NCBI RefSeq assembly: GCF_005765165.1
Contig: NZ_VCIW01000007.1
Location: 62,001 to 126,000 of the forward strand
DNA length: 64,000 nucleotides
Reading direction: 5' to 3'
From: Paenibacillus antri
GTDB taxonomy: Bacteria > Bacillota > Bacilli > Paenibacillales > YIM-B00363
Each line of letters opens with the position of its first letter. The stretch's first letter is position 1. The translations under genes and the position numbers were made by a program. Under the pieces are notes generated by a model. It had not been told where the DNA came from. It saw only the letters and a list, made by a program, of their open reading frames with translations, and searched no databases. Positions 1-8,353 of the stretch are shown here, piece by piece.

Positions 1-2
1 AT

Positions 3-545
3 GCGGTCGTCGACGCCATCAAGCGGGCGACGGACGGCATGACAAGCGGCGCAGTACCGGCCGGGGAAGTCGGAAAGTCGTTCTATGCGGATCTGGTCGC
101 CGCCGTTCCTCCCGAGCAGCTCCTCAGCCTCTCCAAGATCATTCTGTCGTTCGGCGATGATCAGCTGGCGTTCGTCGAGCGGACGCTGGCGGAGCATGCG
201 GATGCGACGTGGACGTTCGTCGCGATGCATAAGCCGGGGTGGAAGACGGACGGCGAGGAGTACGCCAAGCTGATGCGGATGCTCGAAGGCCGCAAGCATA
301 CGATCTTCGCCGGACATCTTCACGCCTTGGAATACGAAGAACGGAACGGAAACGAGCGGATTCAGATGGGACGAACGGGCGGATTGGCTCACGGCGACGG
401 CATGGCCCCTTGCGACGCGAACATGATGCTGTGGGTCACGGTGCGCGGCGGGAAGCCTTCGTATCGCGTGCTGCCGTTGGACGGAATCCGCGAGATCGAC
501 GCTTACGCGCCGCCGAAGCCGACCGCCGTGAGCGAAGGAGCGTAG
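3..545 (+). CDS. Metallophosphoesterase, C-terminal part (5' end outside window)
   Basis: Calcineurin-like phosphoesterase of which only the last 180 codons are present. The frame is open to the window edge, upstream of the internal ATG at 39, so the gene starts outside. Visible family motifs are the late metal-binding histidines: a histidine in FVAMHKPGW and the GHLH motif (IFAGHLHALEY). The earlier D-x-H, GDxxxxG and GNHD blocks must lie upstream. The stop is 3 bp before the next phosphoesterase, so the two are almost certainly co-transcribed. No export signal can be judged. The substrate is unknown; the family cleaves phosphomonoesters and phosphodiesters with two metal ions. Confidence 0.85.
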   Translation, partial: AVVDAIKRATDGMTSGAVPAGEVGKSFYADLVAAVPPEQLLSLSKIILSFGDDQLAFVERTLAEHADATWTFVAMHKPGWKTDGEEYAKLMRMLEGRKHTIFAGHLHALEYEERNGNERIQMGRTGGLAHGDGMAPCDANMMLWVTVRGGKPSYRVLPLDGIREIDAYAPPKPTAVSEGA

Positions 546-548
546 ACG

Positions 549-1379
549 ATGAGCGGAACGGAAGCTATCTACTTTATCCACCTGACGGACATTCATATCA
601 GCGTGCCGGGGAAGACGCCGCTGTTCGGACTCGATACGACCGAGAAGTTTCGGAAGACGCTCGCGAGCGTCGCCGCGCTGCGGACGAAGCCGGCGTTCCT
701 CGTCGTCAGCGGGGACCTGACGCATGACGGCGACGTCGAGGATTACCGCTTCCTTCGGTCGCTCGTCGACGACGCGGAGCGGGAGCTCGGCATTCCGATT
801 CATGTCGCGCTCGGCAATCATGACCGTCGGCCGGCCTTCCGCGAAGGGTTCCTAGGCGAAGCGCCTTCGGAGCAGTCTTATTATTACAGCTTCCTCTCGG
901 GCGGGCTCCGGGTCGTCATGCTGAATACGCAGGTGCCGGACTCGCATGCCGGTCGGATCGACGAGGCTCAGCTCGTCTGGCTGCGGGAGCTGTTGGAGCA
1001 GCCGGCGCCGCTAGGAACCGTACTCGTGCATCATCATCCGGCGGTGCGCACGCCTACGACGGTTATGGACGATCATCTCTTGGAAAATGCATCGGACCTC
1101 GCGCGAGCCATCGAAGGAAGCGACGTCATCGGTCTGCTGTCCGGACATATTCACTACCACAACGTCGGCACGTTGAACGGCGCGTTGTGCGCGGCGGCGG
1201 ACGGCGTCGCCTTCGGCTTGGATGCTTCCGCGGAACGAGCGATGCGTTTCCTCGAGCGATCGGGGTATAACCTGGCGACGGTGAAGGATCGCGGCATATC
1301 CGTACAACCCATGACTTTGCCGGGCGAGCAGCGTCTGCTCTACGAACATGTCTTCACAGCGGAGTACGCGGCGAAGTGA
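549..1379 (+). CDS. Metallophosphoesterase, CpdA/calcineurin-like (276 aa)
   Basis: A complete set of dinuclear metallophosphoesterase motifs is visible in order: TDIHIS (D-x-H) near residue 14, GDLTHDG near 57, GNHDRR near 90, VHHHP near 160 and SGHIHYHN near 197. Length and motif spacing fit the CpdA/Icc class III cyclic-nucleotide or glycerophosphodiester phosphodiesterases. There is no signal peptide, so it should act in the cytosol. It follows the first phosphoesterase by 3 bp and its stop overlaps the region just before the solute-binding protein gene. This suggests hydrolysis of an imported phosphoester. cAMP hydrolysis is the alternative reading, but the transporter context makes it less likely. 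Confidence 0.88.
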   Translation: MSGTEAIYFIHLTDIHISVPGKTPLFGLDTTEKFRKTLASVAALRTKPAFLVVSGDLTHDGDVEDYRFLRSLVDDAERELGIPIHVALGNHDRRPAFREGFLGEAPSEQSYYYSFLSGGLRVVMLNTQVPDSHAGRIDEAQLVWLRELLEQPAPLGTVLVHHHPAVRTPTTVMDDHLLENASDLARAIEGSDVIGLLSGHIHYHNVGTLNGALCAAADGVAFGLDASAERAMRFLERSGYNLATVKDRGISVQPMTLPGEQRLLYEHVFTAEYAAK

Positions 1380-1414
1380 GCGCAGAGAACATTTTCCGAT
1401 GGAGGGAAAGTAGG

Positions 1415-2740
1415 ATGTTCCATACGAAAACGAAGCTTGGCGGTTTACTGGCGCTGACGATGCTGTTCGCGTCGGCGTGCGGCAATGCGAACGGAACGGT
1501 CGACGGGACGGCGGCCGCCGCGGGCGGAACGGACGTTGGGGAGAAAGTCAAAATCACGTTCTACTCCTACAATCTTGCGATCGCCAGCCAGAAGGAAGGT
1601 ACGCAGCAGCTGATCGACGAGTTCGAGGCCGCGCATCCGCAGATCGACATCGATCCGATCGCCGTCGCTTCCACGGAAATCAACACGAAGGTGCAAGCGG
1701 ACATCGCCGCGGGGGCCAGCCCGGACGTGGCGCAGCTCGTGTTCGACGGGCTCGATTACGCGGTCCACAATTACAATGCCAAGGCGCTGGAGGATGTCGT
1801 GCCGGCCGAGGAGCTGTCGAAGACGTTCGAAGGGTTCTCGCCCAACGGGCTGGAGCTCGGCAGACTGAACGGCAAGACGTACGGGCTTCCGTTCACCTTC
1901 AGCACGCCGGTCTTGTTCTATAACGCGAAGCTGTTCGCGGACGCGGGACTCGACCCGAACGCGCCGCCGACGACGTGGGCGGAGGTGAAGGAGGCCGCGC
2001 TGCAGATCGCCGGCAAGACGGAGGCGGAGGGCGTACATATCGGCGGCTCGGCGGGCAACGACTGGATCGTGCAGGCGCTCATCGGCAGCAACGGCGGCGA
2101 GGTGCTGTCCGACGATCGCGCGTCGATCCGCTTCGGCGAGCCGGAGGCGGTCGAAGCGATCCGGATGTGGCAGGATATGGTGCTGAGCGGAGCGCACGAC
2201 AAGCTGAACGACGGCGAAGTCATTCAAGCGTTCAGCGAAGGCAAGCTCGGCATGCTGCTTTATACGAGCGCGCTGCAGAGCGCCTTCATCCAAGCGTCGC
2301 AGGCCGGAGGCTGGGAGCTTAAAGCGGCCGCGATGCCGTCCTTCGGCGACAAGCCGACGACGCCGGTCAATTCGGGAAGCGCGCTGTTCATCTTGTCCGG
2401 CGACGAAGCGAAGCAGAAGGCGGCTTGGGAGTTCCTGAAGTTCGTGACGAGCGAACGCGGCTATACGATCATTACGTCCAAGATCGGGTATTTGCCGCTT
2501 CGTCCCGCGATCGTCGACGACCCGAATTACTTGAAGGATTGGGTCGAAGCGAATCCGCTGGTGAAGCCGAATCTGGAGCAGCTGACGCGCCTGCGTCCGT
2601 GGATTTCTTACCCGGGCCCGAACTGGCTTCAGATCGAGACGACGCTGCTGGAGGCGGTCCAGCAATCGATCCAGGGGACGGGCGACGTCGCGGCGATTAT
2701 GCAAGAGGCGCAGAGCCGGGCGCAGTCGTTGATGCCATGA
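1415..2740 (+). CDS. ABC transporter substrate-binding lipoprotein, family 1 (UgpB/MalE-like)
   Basis: Extracellular solute-binding protein of about 441 aa. The chosen ATG at 1415 has GGAGGG 9 bp upstream and gives a clean lipoprotein signal: basic n-region, hydrophobic core LLALTMLFASA, then Cys. The in-frame ATG at 1376 would add 13 residues ahead of the signal and overlaps the previous stop, so it is less likely. The body has the usual family-1 pattern (DEFEAAHPQIDID, AAGASPDVAQL, GLPFTFSTPVLFYNAKLF). The gene overlaps the first permease by an ATGA junction. The context, two phosphoesterases upstream, suggests a phosphorylated ligand; the sequence alone does not identify it. Confidence 0.92.
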   Translation: MFHTKTKLGGLLALTMLFASACGNANGTVDGTAAAAGGTDVGEKVKITFYSYNLAIASQKEGTQQLIDEFEAAHPQIDIDPIAVASTEINTKVQADIAAGASPDVAQLVFDGLDYAVHNYNAKALEDVVPAEELSKTFEGFSPNGLELGRLNGKTYGLPFTFSTPVLFYNAKLFADAGLDPNAPPTTWAEVKEAALQIAGKTEAEGVHIGGSAGNDWIVQALIGSNGGEVLSDDRASIRFGEPEAVEAIRMWQDMVLSGAHDKLNDGEVIQAFSEGKLGMLLYTSALQSAFIQASQAGGWELKAAAMPSFGDKPTTPVNSGSALFILSGDEAKQKAAWEFLKFVTSERGYTIITSKIGYLPLRPAIVDDPNYLKDWVEANPLVKPNLEQLTRLRPWISYPGPNWLQIETTLLEAVQQSIQGTGDVAAIMQEAQSRAQSLMP

Positions 2741-3702
2741 TGAACGGCGGAGCGATTGTATCGAAAATGTCCGCGCGCGGCAGGAGCAACCGCCTGCCCC
2801 GCTCGGGCAAGAGGTTAACGCTCGGGAAGGCGCTCCCGTATTTGTACCTGCTGCCCGCGCTGCTGTCGATCGGGTACTGGATTTACCGGCCGCTCGTCAG
2901 CACGTTCCAGCTCAGCTTCTATGAGTGGAATATGCTGCCGATGTCGCCGAAGACGTTCGTCGGGTGGAGTAACTTCGCGAAGCTGTTCGCGCTTCCCGAG
3001 ATGGGGAAGGCGCTGCTGAATACGCTCATCTATACGGTCGGCGTGCTCCCGTTTTCCCTGCTTCTTCCGCTCGTCATCGCGATTCTTACGGACCGGATCG
3101 GAGGACGGGCGCGGAACTTGTACCGCGCGCTCATCTTCGTCCCGATGATCATGGCCCCGGTCGCGGTGTCCTCGGTCTGGAGCTGGATGCTGAATCCGAT
3201 GGGCGGCATCGTCAATCAGACGCTGCGGACGGTATTCGGGATGGAGGAGCCGATCCGCTTCTTCACGGACGCGAATTGGGCGATCTGGTCGATTACGTTC
3301 ATCACCGGCTGGAAGCTGATCGGGTTCAGCACGTTGATTTTCTCGGCGGCGCTGACCGGCATCAATAAGGAGTACGTCGAAGCGGCGCGCATGGATCGGG
3401 CGGGACCCTGGCAGATCCTTCGGTACGTGCTGCTTCCGCTGCTGTCGCCGACGATCTTGTTCATGACGATGCTCAGCGTCCTGTTCGCCTCGGAGTGGAG
3501 CTTCTCCTATGTGAACGTACTGACGCAGGGCGGACCGCTCGGCTCGACGACGAACCTGTATTACGTCCTGTGGACGTACGGGTTTAAGACGTTCGCCGTC
3601 GGGTGGAGCTCCGCGGCGGCCGTGCTCGTCTTCGTCGGCTCGGGCCTCGTCGCCCTCGGACAGATGAAGCTGTCGAGCAGACTGTCGTTTTACGACAACT
3701 AA
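2737..3702 (+). CDS. ABC transporter permease, UgpA/MalF type
   Basis: Inner-membrane permease of about 321 aa with six predicted transmembrane segments. The cytoplasmic EAA loop that docks the ATPase is clear (VEAARMDRAGPWQILRYV). The ATG at 2737 overlaps the TGA of the substrate-binding protein, and a second ATG follows at once at 2740; a third at 2767 has GGCGGAG upstream and cannot be excluded. The N-terminus is basic and cytoplasmic. It pairs with the next gene, and the operon carries no ATP-binding subunit, so a shared MsmX/UgpC-type ATPase encoded elsewhere is implied. Confidence 0.92.
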   Translation: MMNGGAIVSKMSARGRSNRLPRSGKRLTLGKALPYLYLLPALLSIGYWIYRPLVSTFQLSFYEWNMLPMSPKTFVGWSNFAKLFALPEMGKALLNTLIYTVGVLPFSLLLPLVIAILTDRIGGRARNLYRALIFVPMIMAPVAVSSVWSWMLNPMGGIVNQTLRTVFGMEEPIRFFTDANWAIWSITFITGWKLIGFSTLIFSAALTGINKEYVEAARMDRAGPWQILRYVLLPLLSPTILFMTMLSVLFASEWSFSYVNVLTQGGPLGSTTNLYYVLWTYGFKTFAVGWSSAAAVLVFVGSGLVALGQMKLSSRLSFYDN

Positions 3703-3714
3703 GGAGGCTTCCTT

Positions 3715-4545
3715 GTGAGAGACGCTTCATTGCGCGAGTCGAGAGCCGGCGCGGCAGGCAAGCATGCGCTGCTCATCGGGCTCAGCTTTCTTGCGATCTT
3801 CCCGTTTTATTGGGCGCTGAACACGTCGTTCAAGTCGCCGGGCGAAATTTACAGCCCTTCGCTGTTCCCCGCCCATTGGACGTTCGACAACTACGTGCAG
3901 GCATGGCAGGCGATCCCGATGGCGCGGATGCTCACGAACTCGCTGACCGTCGCCGTCGGCCAGACCGTTACGCAGCTGCTGACGAGCGTGCTGGCCGCTT
4001 ACGCGTTCACGCGTTGGGAGTTCCGGGGCCGGCATGCGCTGTACGCGCTCATCTCCTTGACGTGGCTCGTCCCGTTCCAGGTCATCATGATCCCGAATTA
4101 CGTCGTCATCAGCGACTGGGGCCTCCGCAACTCGCTGCTCGGCCTCATCATTCCGAATGTGGCGTCGGCGTTCGCGGTGCTTCAGCTGTACCAGACGTTC
4201 CGTTCGTTCCCGAAGGCGCTCGTCGAAGCGGCGCAGCTGGACGGCGCGTCAAGCTGGGGAATCCTATGGCGAGTGATCTTCCCGAATTTGCGCGCCTCGA
4301 TCGCTTCGATCGGCGTCTTGTTGTTCATCTCGTCTTGGAACGATTATTTCTGGCCGCTGCTCGTCACGAACAAGCCCGAATATTCGACGCTTCAGATCGG
4401 CTTGCAATCGTTCATGTCCACGGAAGCGAACCAATGGGGGCCGCTCATGGCCGCGACGACGATCGCCAGCCTGCCGATCCTCTTGATTTATCTGCTCTTG
4501 CAACGACAAATTATCGACTCCTTCGTCAAAGGCGGTTTACGTTGA
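3715..4545 (+). CDS. ABC transporter permease, UgpE/MalG type
   Basis: Second membrane subunit, 276 aa, with about six hydrophobic segments and the EAA loop VEAAQLDGASSWGILWRV. Translation starts at GTG 3715, supported by AAGGAGG at 3701-3707. It begins 12 bp after its partner and ends with the TIQIGLQSF-like region and a short C-terminus typical of the MalG/UgpE group (IDSFVKGGLR). Its stop codon overlaps a possible TTG start of the following regulator, so the regulator is probably made from the same transcript. Confidence 0.92.
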   Translation: MRDASLRESRAGAAGKHALLIGLSFLAIFPFYWALNTSFKSPGEIYSPSLFPAHWTFDNYVQAWQAIPMARMLTNSLTVAVGQTVTQLLTSVLAAYAFTRWEFRGRHALYALISLTWLVPFQVIMIPNYVVISDWGLRNSLLGLIIPNVASAFAVLQLYQTFRSFPKALVEAAQLDGASSWGILWRVIFPNLRASIASIGVLLFISSWNDYFWPLLVTNKPEYSTLQIGLQSFMSTEANQWGPLMAATTIASLPILLIYLLLQRQIIDSFVKGGLR

Positions 4546-4547
4546 AC

Positions 4548-5240
4548 ATGGAAGCCACATTGTCCGATCGATCTATGGGAAAGAGGGGGGCGGCCCGGCC
4601 GTCCCTCGAGAAGAAGGCATATCAAGACATTCGCGCGCGAATTATTTCGGCGGAATTTTTACCGGGCATGTTATTGTCGGAAAACGAGTTGGCCGACACG
4701 CTCGGCATGAGCCGGACGCCGATCCGTGCGGCCATCTCGCTGCTCGAGACGGAGGGCTTCCTGGAGTCCGTCCGGGGTCGCGGCGTATTCGTGAAGGAAA
4801 TTTCGTTCCGCGAGTTCCGCGAGATGTTCGAGGTGCTCGTCTCGATGCAGCTGTTCGCGCTGGACGTCGCGGCCGCCCGCGGACACGCCTTCGACTTGCC
4901 GGCGCTGCGGGAGCAGCTGGAACGGCAAGCGTTCGCCGCCGAGTCGGGCGATTACGAGGCGTATTACGACAGCTCGCTGCGATTCGTCGGAACGATGGTG
5001 GCGAGCTGCGGTAACGAAAGCATGCGGAACATTCTTGAGACTATCAAAGGTAAATATATGTTCAAGATGCTTTCTTTTCGGAAAATGAACGCCCGCTCGC
5101 TCCCGAAGCCGACGCACGCCAGAAGCGCCCATGCGCGCATCTACGACGCGCTGGAGCGCGGCGATCCGGCCGGCGCGAGGGAAGCGGTGCTCGCGTTGAA
5201 CGCGTTCGTGTACGATCAATTCAGCGTGTTCGACATCTAA
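4548..5240 (+). CDS. GntR-family transcriptional regulator (FadR/FCD type)
   Basis: About 230 aa. The N-terminal 70 residues form a GntR winged helix: YQDIRARIISAEFLPGM, LSENELADTLGMSRTPIRAAI, then the wing ESVRGRGVFV. The remainder is a helical FCD-type ligand-binding domain with metal-ligand-like histidines in the final third (SAHARIYDALERGD). The ATG at 4548 is given. A TTG at 4542 overlapping the permease stop has a better-placed AAAGGCGG and may be the true start. Its place after the importer suggests it senses the imported compound or a breakdown product and controls this operon. Confidence 0.88.
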   Translation: MEATLSDRSMGKRGAARPSLEKKAYQDIRARIISAEFLPGMLLSENELADTLGMSRTPIRAAISLLETEGFLESVRGRGVFVKEISFREFREMFEVLVSMQLFALDVAAARGHAFDLPALREQLERQAFAAESGDYEAYYDSSLRFVGTMVASCGNESMRNILETIKGKYMFKMLSFRKMNARSLPKPTHARSAHARIYDALERGDPAGAREAVLALNAFVYDQFSVFDI

Positions 5241-5263
5241 TCAACGGAAAGGCGGAGGTACGG

Positions 5264-6001
5264 ATGGCTATGCATGCGGAGAAGAAGCGCCTCATCCCCG
5301 TGGTAGGCGCTTATAATATACGGGATTTGGGCGGTTATGCGACGAAGGAAGGACGAACGACGCGGTGGGGCGCGATGTTCCGCGCCGACGGGTTGCATCG
5401 GTTGACCGGGGAGGATAAGCGGCTCCTCGAGGAGATGGGAATCCGCACCGTCGTCGATCTGCGTCACGCGCGGGAAGTGGAAGCGAAGCGGAACGCGTTC
5501 GACGGGTCGGAGACGGTCGATTATGTACATGTAAGTCTACTGAATCCGGCATCGACGGGCGTTCGAGAGGTGCGCGACCTCGGCGACTTGTATATCAACT
5601 TGCTCGAGGGCGCGGGCAGCGAATTGAAGCGGGTGTTCGAAGCGCTCGCCGCGGGCCGCGGAAGCGCGGTTCTGTTCCATTGCGCCGCCGGCAAGGACCG
5701 GACGGGCGTCGTCGCCGGGCTGCTGTTGGATCTAGCCGGCGTGCCGCATGACGCGATCGCGGAGGATTACGCGCTGACGTCGGCGTGCATCGCGCCGATT
5801 CTGGAGGAGCTGCGCGAAGGCCGTCCCGCGGGGATGTCGGGCGAGGCGTACGAGCGGTTTCTGGAGAGCGAGCCGGAGTACATGCTGCGCATGCTGCGGC
5901 ATCTCGAAGCGGAACACGGCGGGGCGGAAGGGTACTTGCGCGCGATCGGCTTGGCTGCTGCGGATATCGCCCGGCTGCGCGCGAGGTTGGTAGAGAGTTG
6001 A
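5264..6001 (+). CDS. Tyrosine-protein-phosphatase-like hydrolase (Y_phosphatase3 family)
   Basis: 245 aa. N-terminal NIRDLGGY motif near residue 18 and the cysteine-phosphatase loop HCAAGKDRTG at 139-148, with Cys140 as nucleophile and Arg146 as phosphate ligand (HCx5R). It resembles the bacterial LipA/Y_phosphatase3 group, some of which act on phosphoinositides or other small phosphoesters as well as phosphotyrosine. ATG 5264 has GGAGGT just upstream (5254-5259). It is the third phosphoesterase of the cluster and lies 23 bp after the regulator. A role in dephosphorylating the imported compound is inference from context; a true protein phosphatase is the alternative. Confidence 0.85.
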   Translation: MAMHAEKKRLIPVVGAYNIRDLGGYATKEGRTTRWGAMFRADGLHRLTGEDKRLLEEMGIRTVVDLRHAREVEAKRNAFDGSETVDYVHVSLLNPASTGVREVRDLGDLYINLLEGAGSELKRVFEALAAGRGSAVLFHCAAGKDRTGVVAGLLLDLAGVPHDAIAEDYALTSACIAPILEELREGRPAGMSGEAYERFLESEPEYMLRMLRHLEAEHGGAEGYLRAIGLAAADIARLRARLVES

Positions 6002-6013
6002 AATTTTTTGCAA

Positions 6014-6050
6014 GCGAAGCTGCCCGAACGATTCCGTTCGGCAGCTTCGC
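6014..6050 (+). terminator. Hairpin after the phosphoesterase operon
   Basis: A long near-perfect inverted repeat (GCGAAGCTGCC and GGCAGCTTCGC arms, extended by CGAACG/CGTTCG with one bulged base) begins 12 bp after the tyrosine-phosphatase-like stop. No good T-run follows on +, but an A/T-rich stretch (AAATTTTTTG) lies before it, so it may serve as a boundary hairpin rather than a classic intrinsic terminator. Confidence 0.6.
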
Positions 6051-6235
6051 TTCGTTACGGGCGGCTGTTTTTCGAGTATGAATTAATGCGTTTTCTATAA
6101 GAAAAGGTCGCGGGCCGAAATTCATGGAGAACGGCAAATCAAATAGTGGCCCGACGCGCCGCCGGGGTTTACGATGACCATGCACCCCGGCTGCGGCTGG
6201 ATGCGAGACCTTTTTCCAAATTGGGGGAATTGCCG

Positions 6236-7249
6236 TTGAAGGCGCTCGTCGTACGTCAACCGGGACGGATGGAGACGGTCGAACTGCCGATGCCGGACGT
6301 CGGTCCCTATGAAGCGCTCGTTCGGATCGATCTCTGCGTCGTCTGCAATTCGACCGATCAGATGATCGTCGACGGCACGCTGCCGTTCGATTTTATCCGC
6401 TATCCCTTAGTCTTGGGGCACGAGACGGTAGGGACGGTCGTCGACGTCGGGAGTAAGGTAACCTCGTTCCGCATCGGCGACCGAGTGACCCGCTCGGGCT
6501 ACAAGGCGCATGCCGACGCCGGAGTATTCGCCGCATGGGGCGGCTTCGCGGAATACGGCATCGCCGAGGACGTTCCCGCGTTAAAGCGGGACGGCGGCAA
6601 GCACGGCTTCGCGACGCCGAAGGTCATACCGGAGAGCCTCTCCGACCGGGAGGCCGCCTTGCTGATCAGCCTCAGCGAGCTGCACGGCTTTGCGAGCCAG
6701 CTCGAGCTGAAGGGGAAGACCGTGCTCGTGCTCGGCACCGGCATCGCCGGGCTCGGCATCGCTTGGTTCGCGAAGCGCTTCGGCGCCGCCAAAGTCGTCG
6801 TCGCCGGCCGAAGGGAGGAGCGGCTCGCGCTGGCGCTCGCATCGGGGGCGGACGAGGTCGTCGACACGCGAAAGCCGGAGAACCTGCCGGATCTTCGGGC
6901 CGACGTCATCGTGGAAGCGTCCGGGAGCGAGGATGTGTTCCTGCATACGTTCCGGCTGCTTGCGCCGTCCGGTCACATCGCCGTGTACGGCGTCGCCGAG
7001 GACGCGTACCGAATCCCGTTATCCAAGGGTCCAAGGCAGTTTTCCCTTCGCCATTACGATACGAACGAAGCGGGTTCGATGGACGAGGTGTGCCGGATGA
7101 TGGTCGAGGGGGAATTCCCCGTCGATCTGTGGATTACCCATGAATGGCCGTTCGAGGACATCGACGAAGCGTTCCGTCAAGTGCGTTCGGGCGCTGTCGT
7201 GAAAGGGATCGTACGGATGAACGAACCGAAGGAGGAACTTATCGAATGA
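6236..7249 (+). CDS. Zinc-type medium-chain dehydrogenase/reductase (MDR), first of a pair
   Basis: 337 aa alcohol-dehydrogenase-fold oxidoreductase. A GroES-like domain carries LGHETVGTVVDVGS and a CVVCNSTD segment that includes the likely catalytic-zinc cysteine. The Rossmann domain carries VLGTGIAGLGIAWFAKRFGA, the NAD(P)-binding glycine motif. The start is TTG 6236, chosen because GGGGG sits 8-13 bp upstream and the protein then begins with the family's usual MKALVV; the upstream ATG at 6146 would add 30 residues without homology. The stop overlaps the next dehydrogenase by ATGA. Likely oxidises a polyol or sugar; the substrate cannot be read from the sequence. Confidence 0.88.
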   Translation: MKALVVRQPGRMETVELPMPDVGPYEALVRIDLCVVCNSTDQMIVDGTLPFDFIRYPLVLGHETVGTVVDVGSKVTSFRIGDRVTRSGYKAHADAGVFAAWGGFAEYGIAEDVPALKRDGGKHGFATPKVIPESLSDREAALLISLSELHGFASQLELKGKTVLVLGTGIAGLGIAWFAKRFGAAKVVVAGRREERLALALASGADEVVDTRKPENLPDLRADVIVEASGSEDVFLHTFRLLAPSGHIAVYGVAEDAYRIPLSKGPRQFSLRHYDTNEAGSMDEVCRMMVEGEFPVDLWITHEWPFEDIDEAFRQVRSGAVVKGIVRMNEPKEELIE

Positions 7250-8235
7250 GGACAACGACCGACGCGATCTGGTTCGAACGAGCGAAAAGCGCCGTCTACG
7301 CGCCTGTGGAATTGCCCGATCCCGGTCCTCGGGACTTGGTCGTCCGGGCGGAATATTCCGGCGTATCGATGGGGACGGAAATTTGGTATTACAGCGGTCG
7401 CCGCACGGGCGATATTCGATTCCCTGCCGTTCCCGGGTATCAGACCGTCGGCATCGTCGAATCGGCGGGCGCCGACGTAGTAGGCTTCGCCCCCGGAGAC
7501 CGCGTCTTCGTCAGCAAGGGCAACATTTCCGAGAAGCATCCGCGGAACTGGTTCGGCGCGCATATGCGCACGCTCGTGGCGGATTTCGAAACGGCGATCA
7601 AGATCGAGGACGGGATCGACCCGCGGGAAGCGGTGTTCAGCGGAATGCCGGCGGTCAGCATGAGAGGCTTCGGGTACCTGAAGACGCAGCCGGGGGACAA
7701 GGTCATCGTCATCGGTCAAGGAATGATCGGCCAGATGTCGGCGCAGCTGTCGAAAATCCACGGATTGCACGTCATGGCGACCGACCATTACCCGATGCGC
7801 GTCGAGATGTCGGCGGCGCACTCCTCTCATCGGGCGGTTACGGCTTCGGAGGTCGATCTCGTCGCTTGGGTGAAGGAGCAGACCGACGGGGCGGGGGCGG
7901 ATATCGTCATCGATACGACGGGGGTGCCTTCGATTTTCAAGCAATGCGTAGACTTGGTTCGGCATCGCGGGCAGATCGTCATGCAGGGCTGGTACCCGGA
8001 GCCGATCTCCGTGGACTTCCACCTGACCCACCTGAAGGAGCCTACCGTGTATTTCCCTTGCGGGTTCTATAAGGAAGCGCAGCTTCAAGCGCTCGGTTGG
8101 TTGAAGACGGGGGAGCTGAAGATCGATCCGTTGATCACCCATGTCTTCCATCCGAAGGATTGTCAGGAAGCGTATCAGCTCATGCTGCAGCGTCCGGCCG
8201 AAACCTTGAACGTCTTGTTCGATTGGGAGCAATAA
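7246..8235 (+). CDS. Medium-chain dehydrogenase/reductase (MDR), second of a pair
   Basis: 329 aa. GroES-like domain with PGYQTVGIVESAGADV and a Rossmann domain with VIGQGMIGQMSAQL, followed by DIVIDTTGVPSIFKQC. The cysteine and GHE-type zinc ligands of the classical enzymes are poorly conserved (Y-Q-T replaces H-E), which suggests a divergent or zinc-poor member, similar to those often annotated as bacteriochlorophyllide dehydrogenase-like. ATG 7246 overlaps the previous stop and has AAGGAGG at 7229-7235. The tight overlap with the preceding MDR implies two successive steps or a complex. It is followed by a strong terminator. Confidence 0.88.
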   Translation: MRTTTDAIWFERAKSAVYAPVELPDPGPRDLVVRAEYSGVSMGTEIWYYSGRRTGDIRFPAVPGYQTVGIVESAGADVVGFAPGDRVFVSKGNISEKHPRNWFGAHMRTLVADFETAIKIEDGIDPREAVFSGMPAVSMRGFGYLKTQPGDKVIVIGQGMIGQMSAQLSKIHGLHVMATDHYPMRVEMSAAHSSHRAVTASEVDLVAWVKEQTDGAGADIVIDTTGVPSIFKQCVDLVRHRGQIVMQGWYPEPISVDFHLTHLKEPTVYFPCGFYKEAQLQALGWLKTGELKIDPLITHVFHPKDCQEAYQLMLQRPAETLNVLFDWEQ

Positions 8236-8244
8236 CGGCGAACG

Positions 8245-8274
8245 TATCCCCGAGGCCCGGGGATATGTTTTTTT
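8245..8274 (+). terminator. Rho-independent terminator after the MDR pair
   Basis: Stem TATCCCCG / CGGGGATA (8245-8265) with a 5-base loop, followed by a T-run at 8268-8274. It ends the dehydrogenase transcript 10 bp after the stop codon. Confidence 0.88.
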
Positions 8275-8283
8275 CTCGAGAGA

Positions 8284-8297
8284 GGAAAGCGTTTCCG
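8284..8297 (+). promoter_or_regulatory. cre-like site (CcpA) upstream of the AraC-type sensor regulator
   Basis: The 14-mer GGAAAGCGTTTCCG matches 12 of 14 positions of the TGWAARCGYTWNCW catabolite-responsive consensus and is almost palindromic. It lies 57 bp before the TTG start of the regulator, in the only intergenic gap after a terminator, where a promoter must sit. Binding by CcpA is inference. Confidence 0.5.
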
Positions 8298-8353
8298 GTT
8301 GTCGAAGTAACATGAAGTCTTGCTAACCAATCCTATTAACGAGGTGAGTCTTT

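Noticed and set aside
1445-2704. 419-codon - frame opposite the first binding-protein gene
   Set aside because: No start context and arginine-rich shadow composition. The + strand frame has a lipoprotein signal and family-1 motifs.
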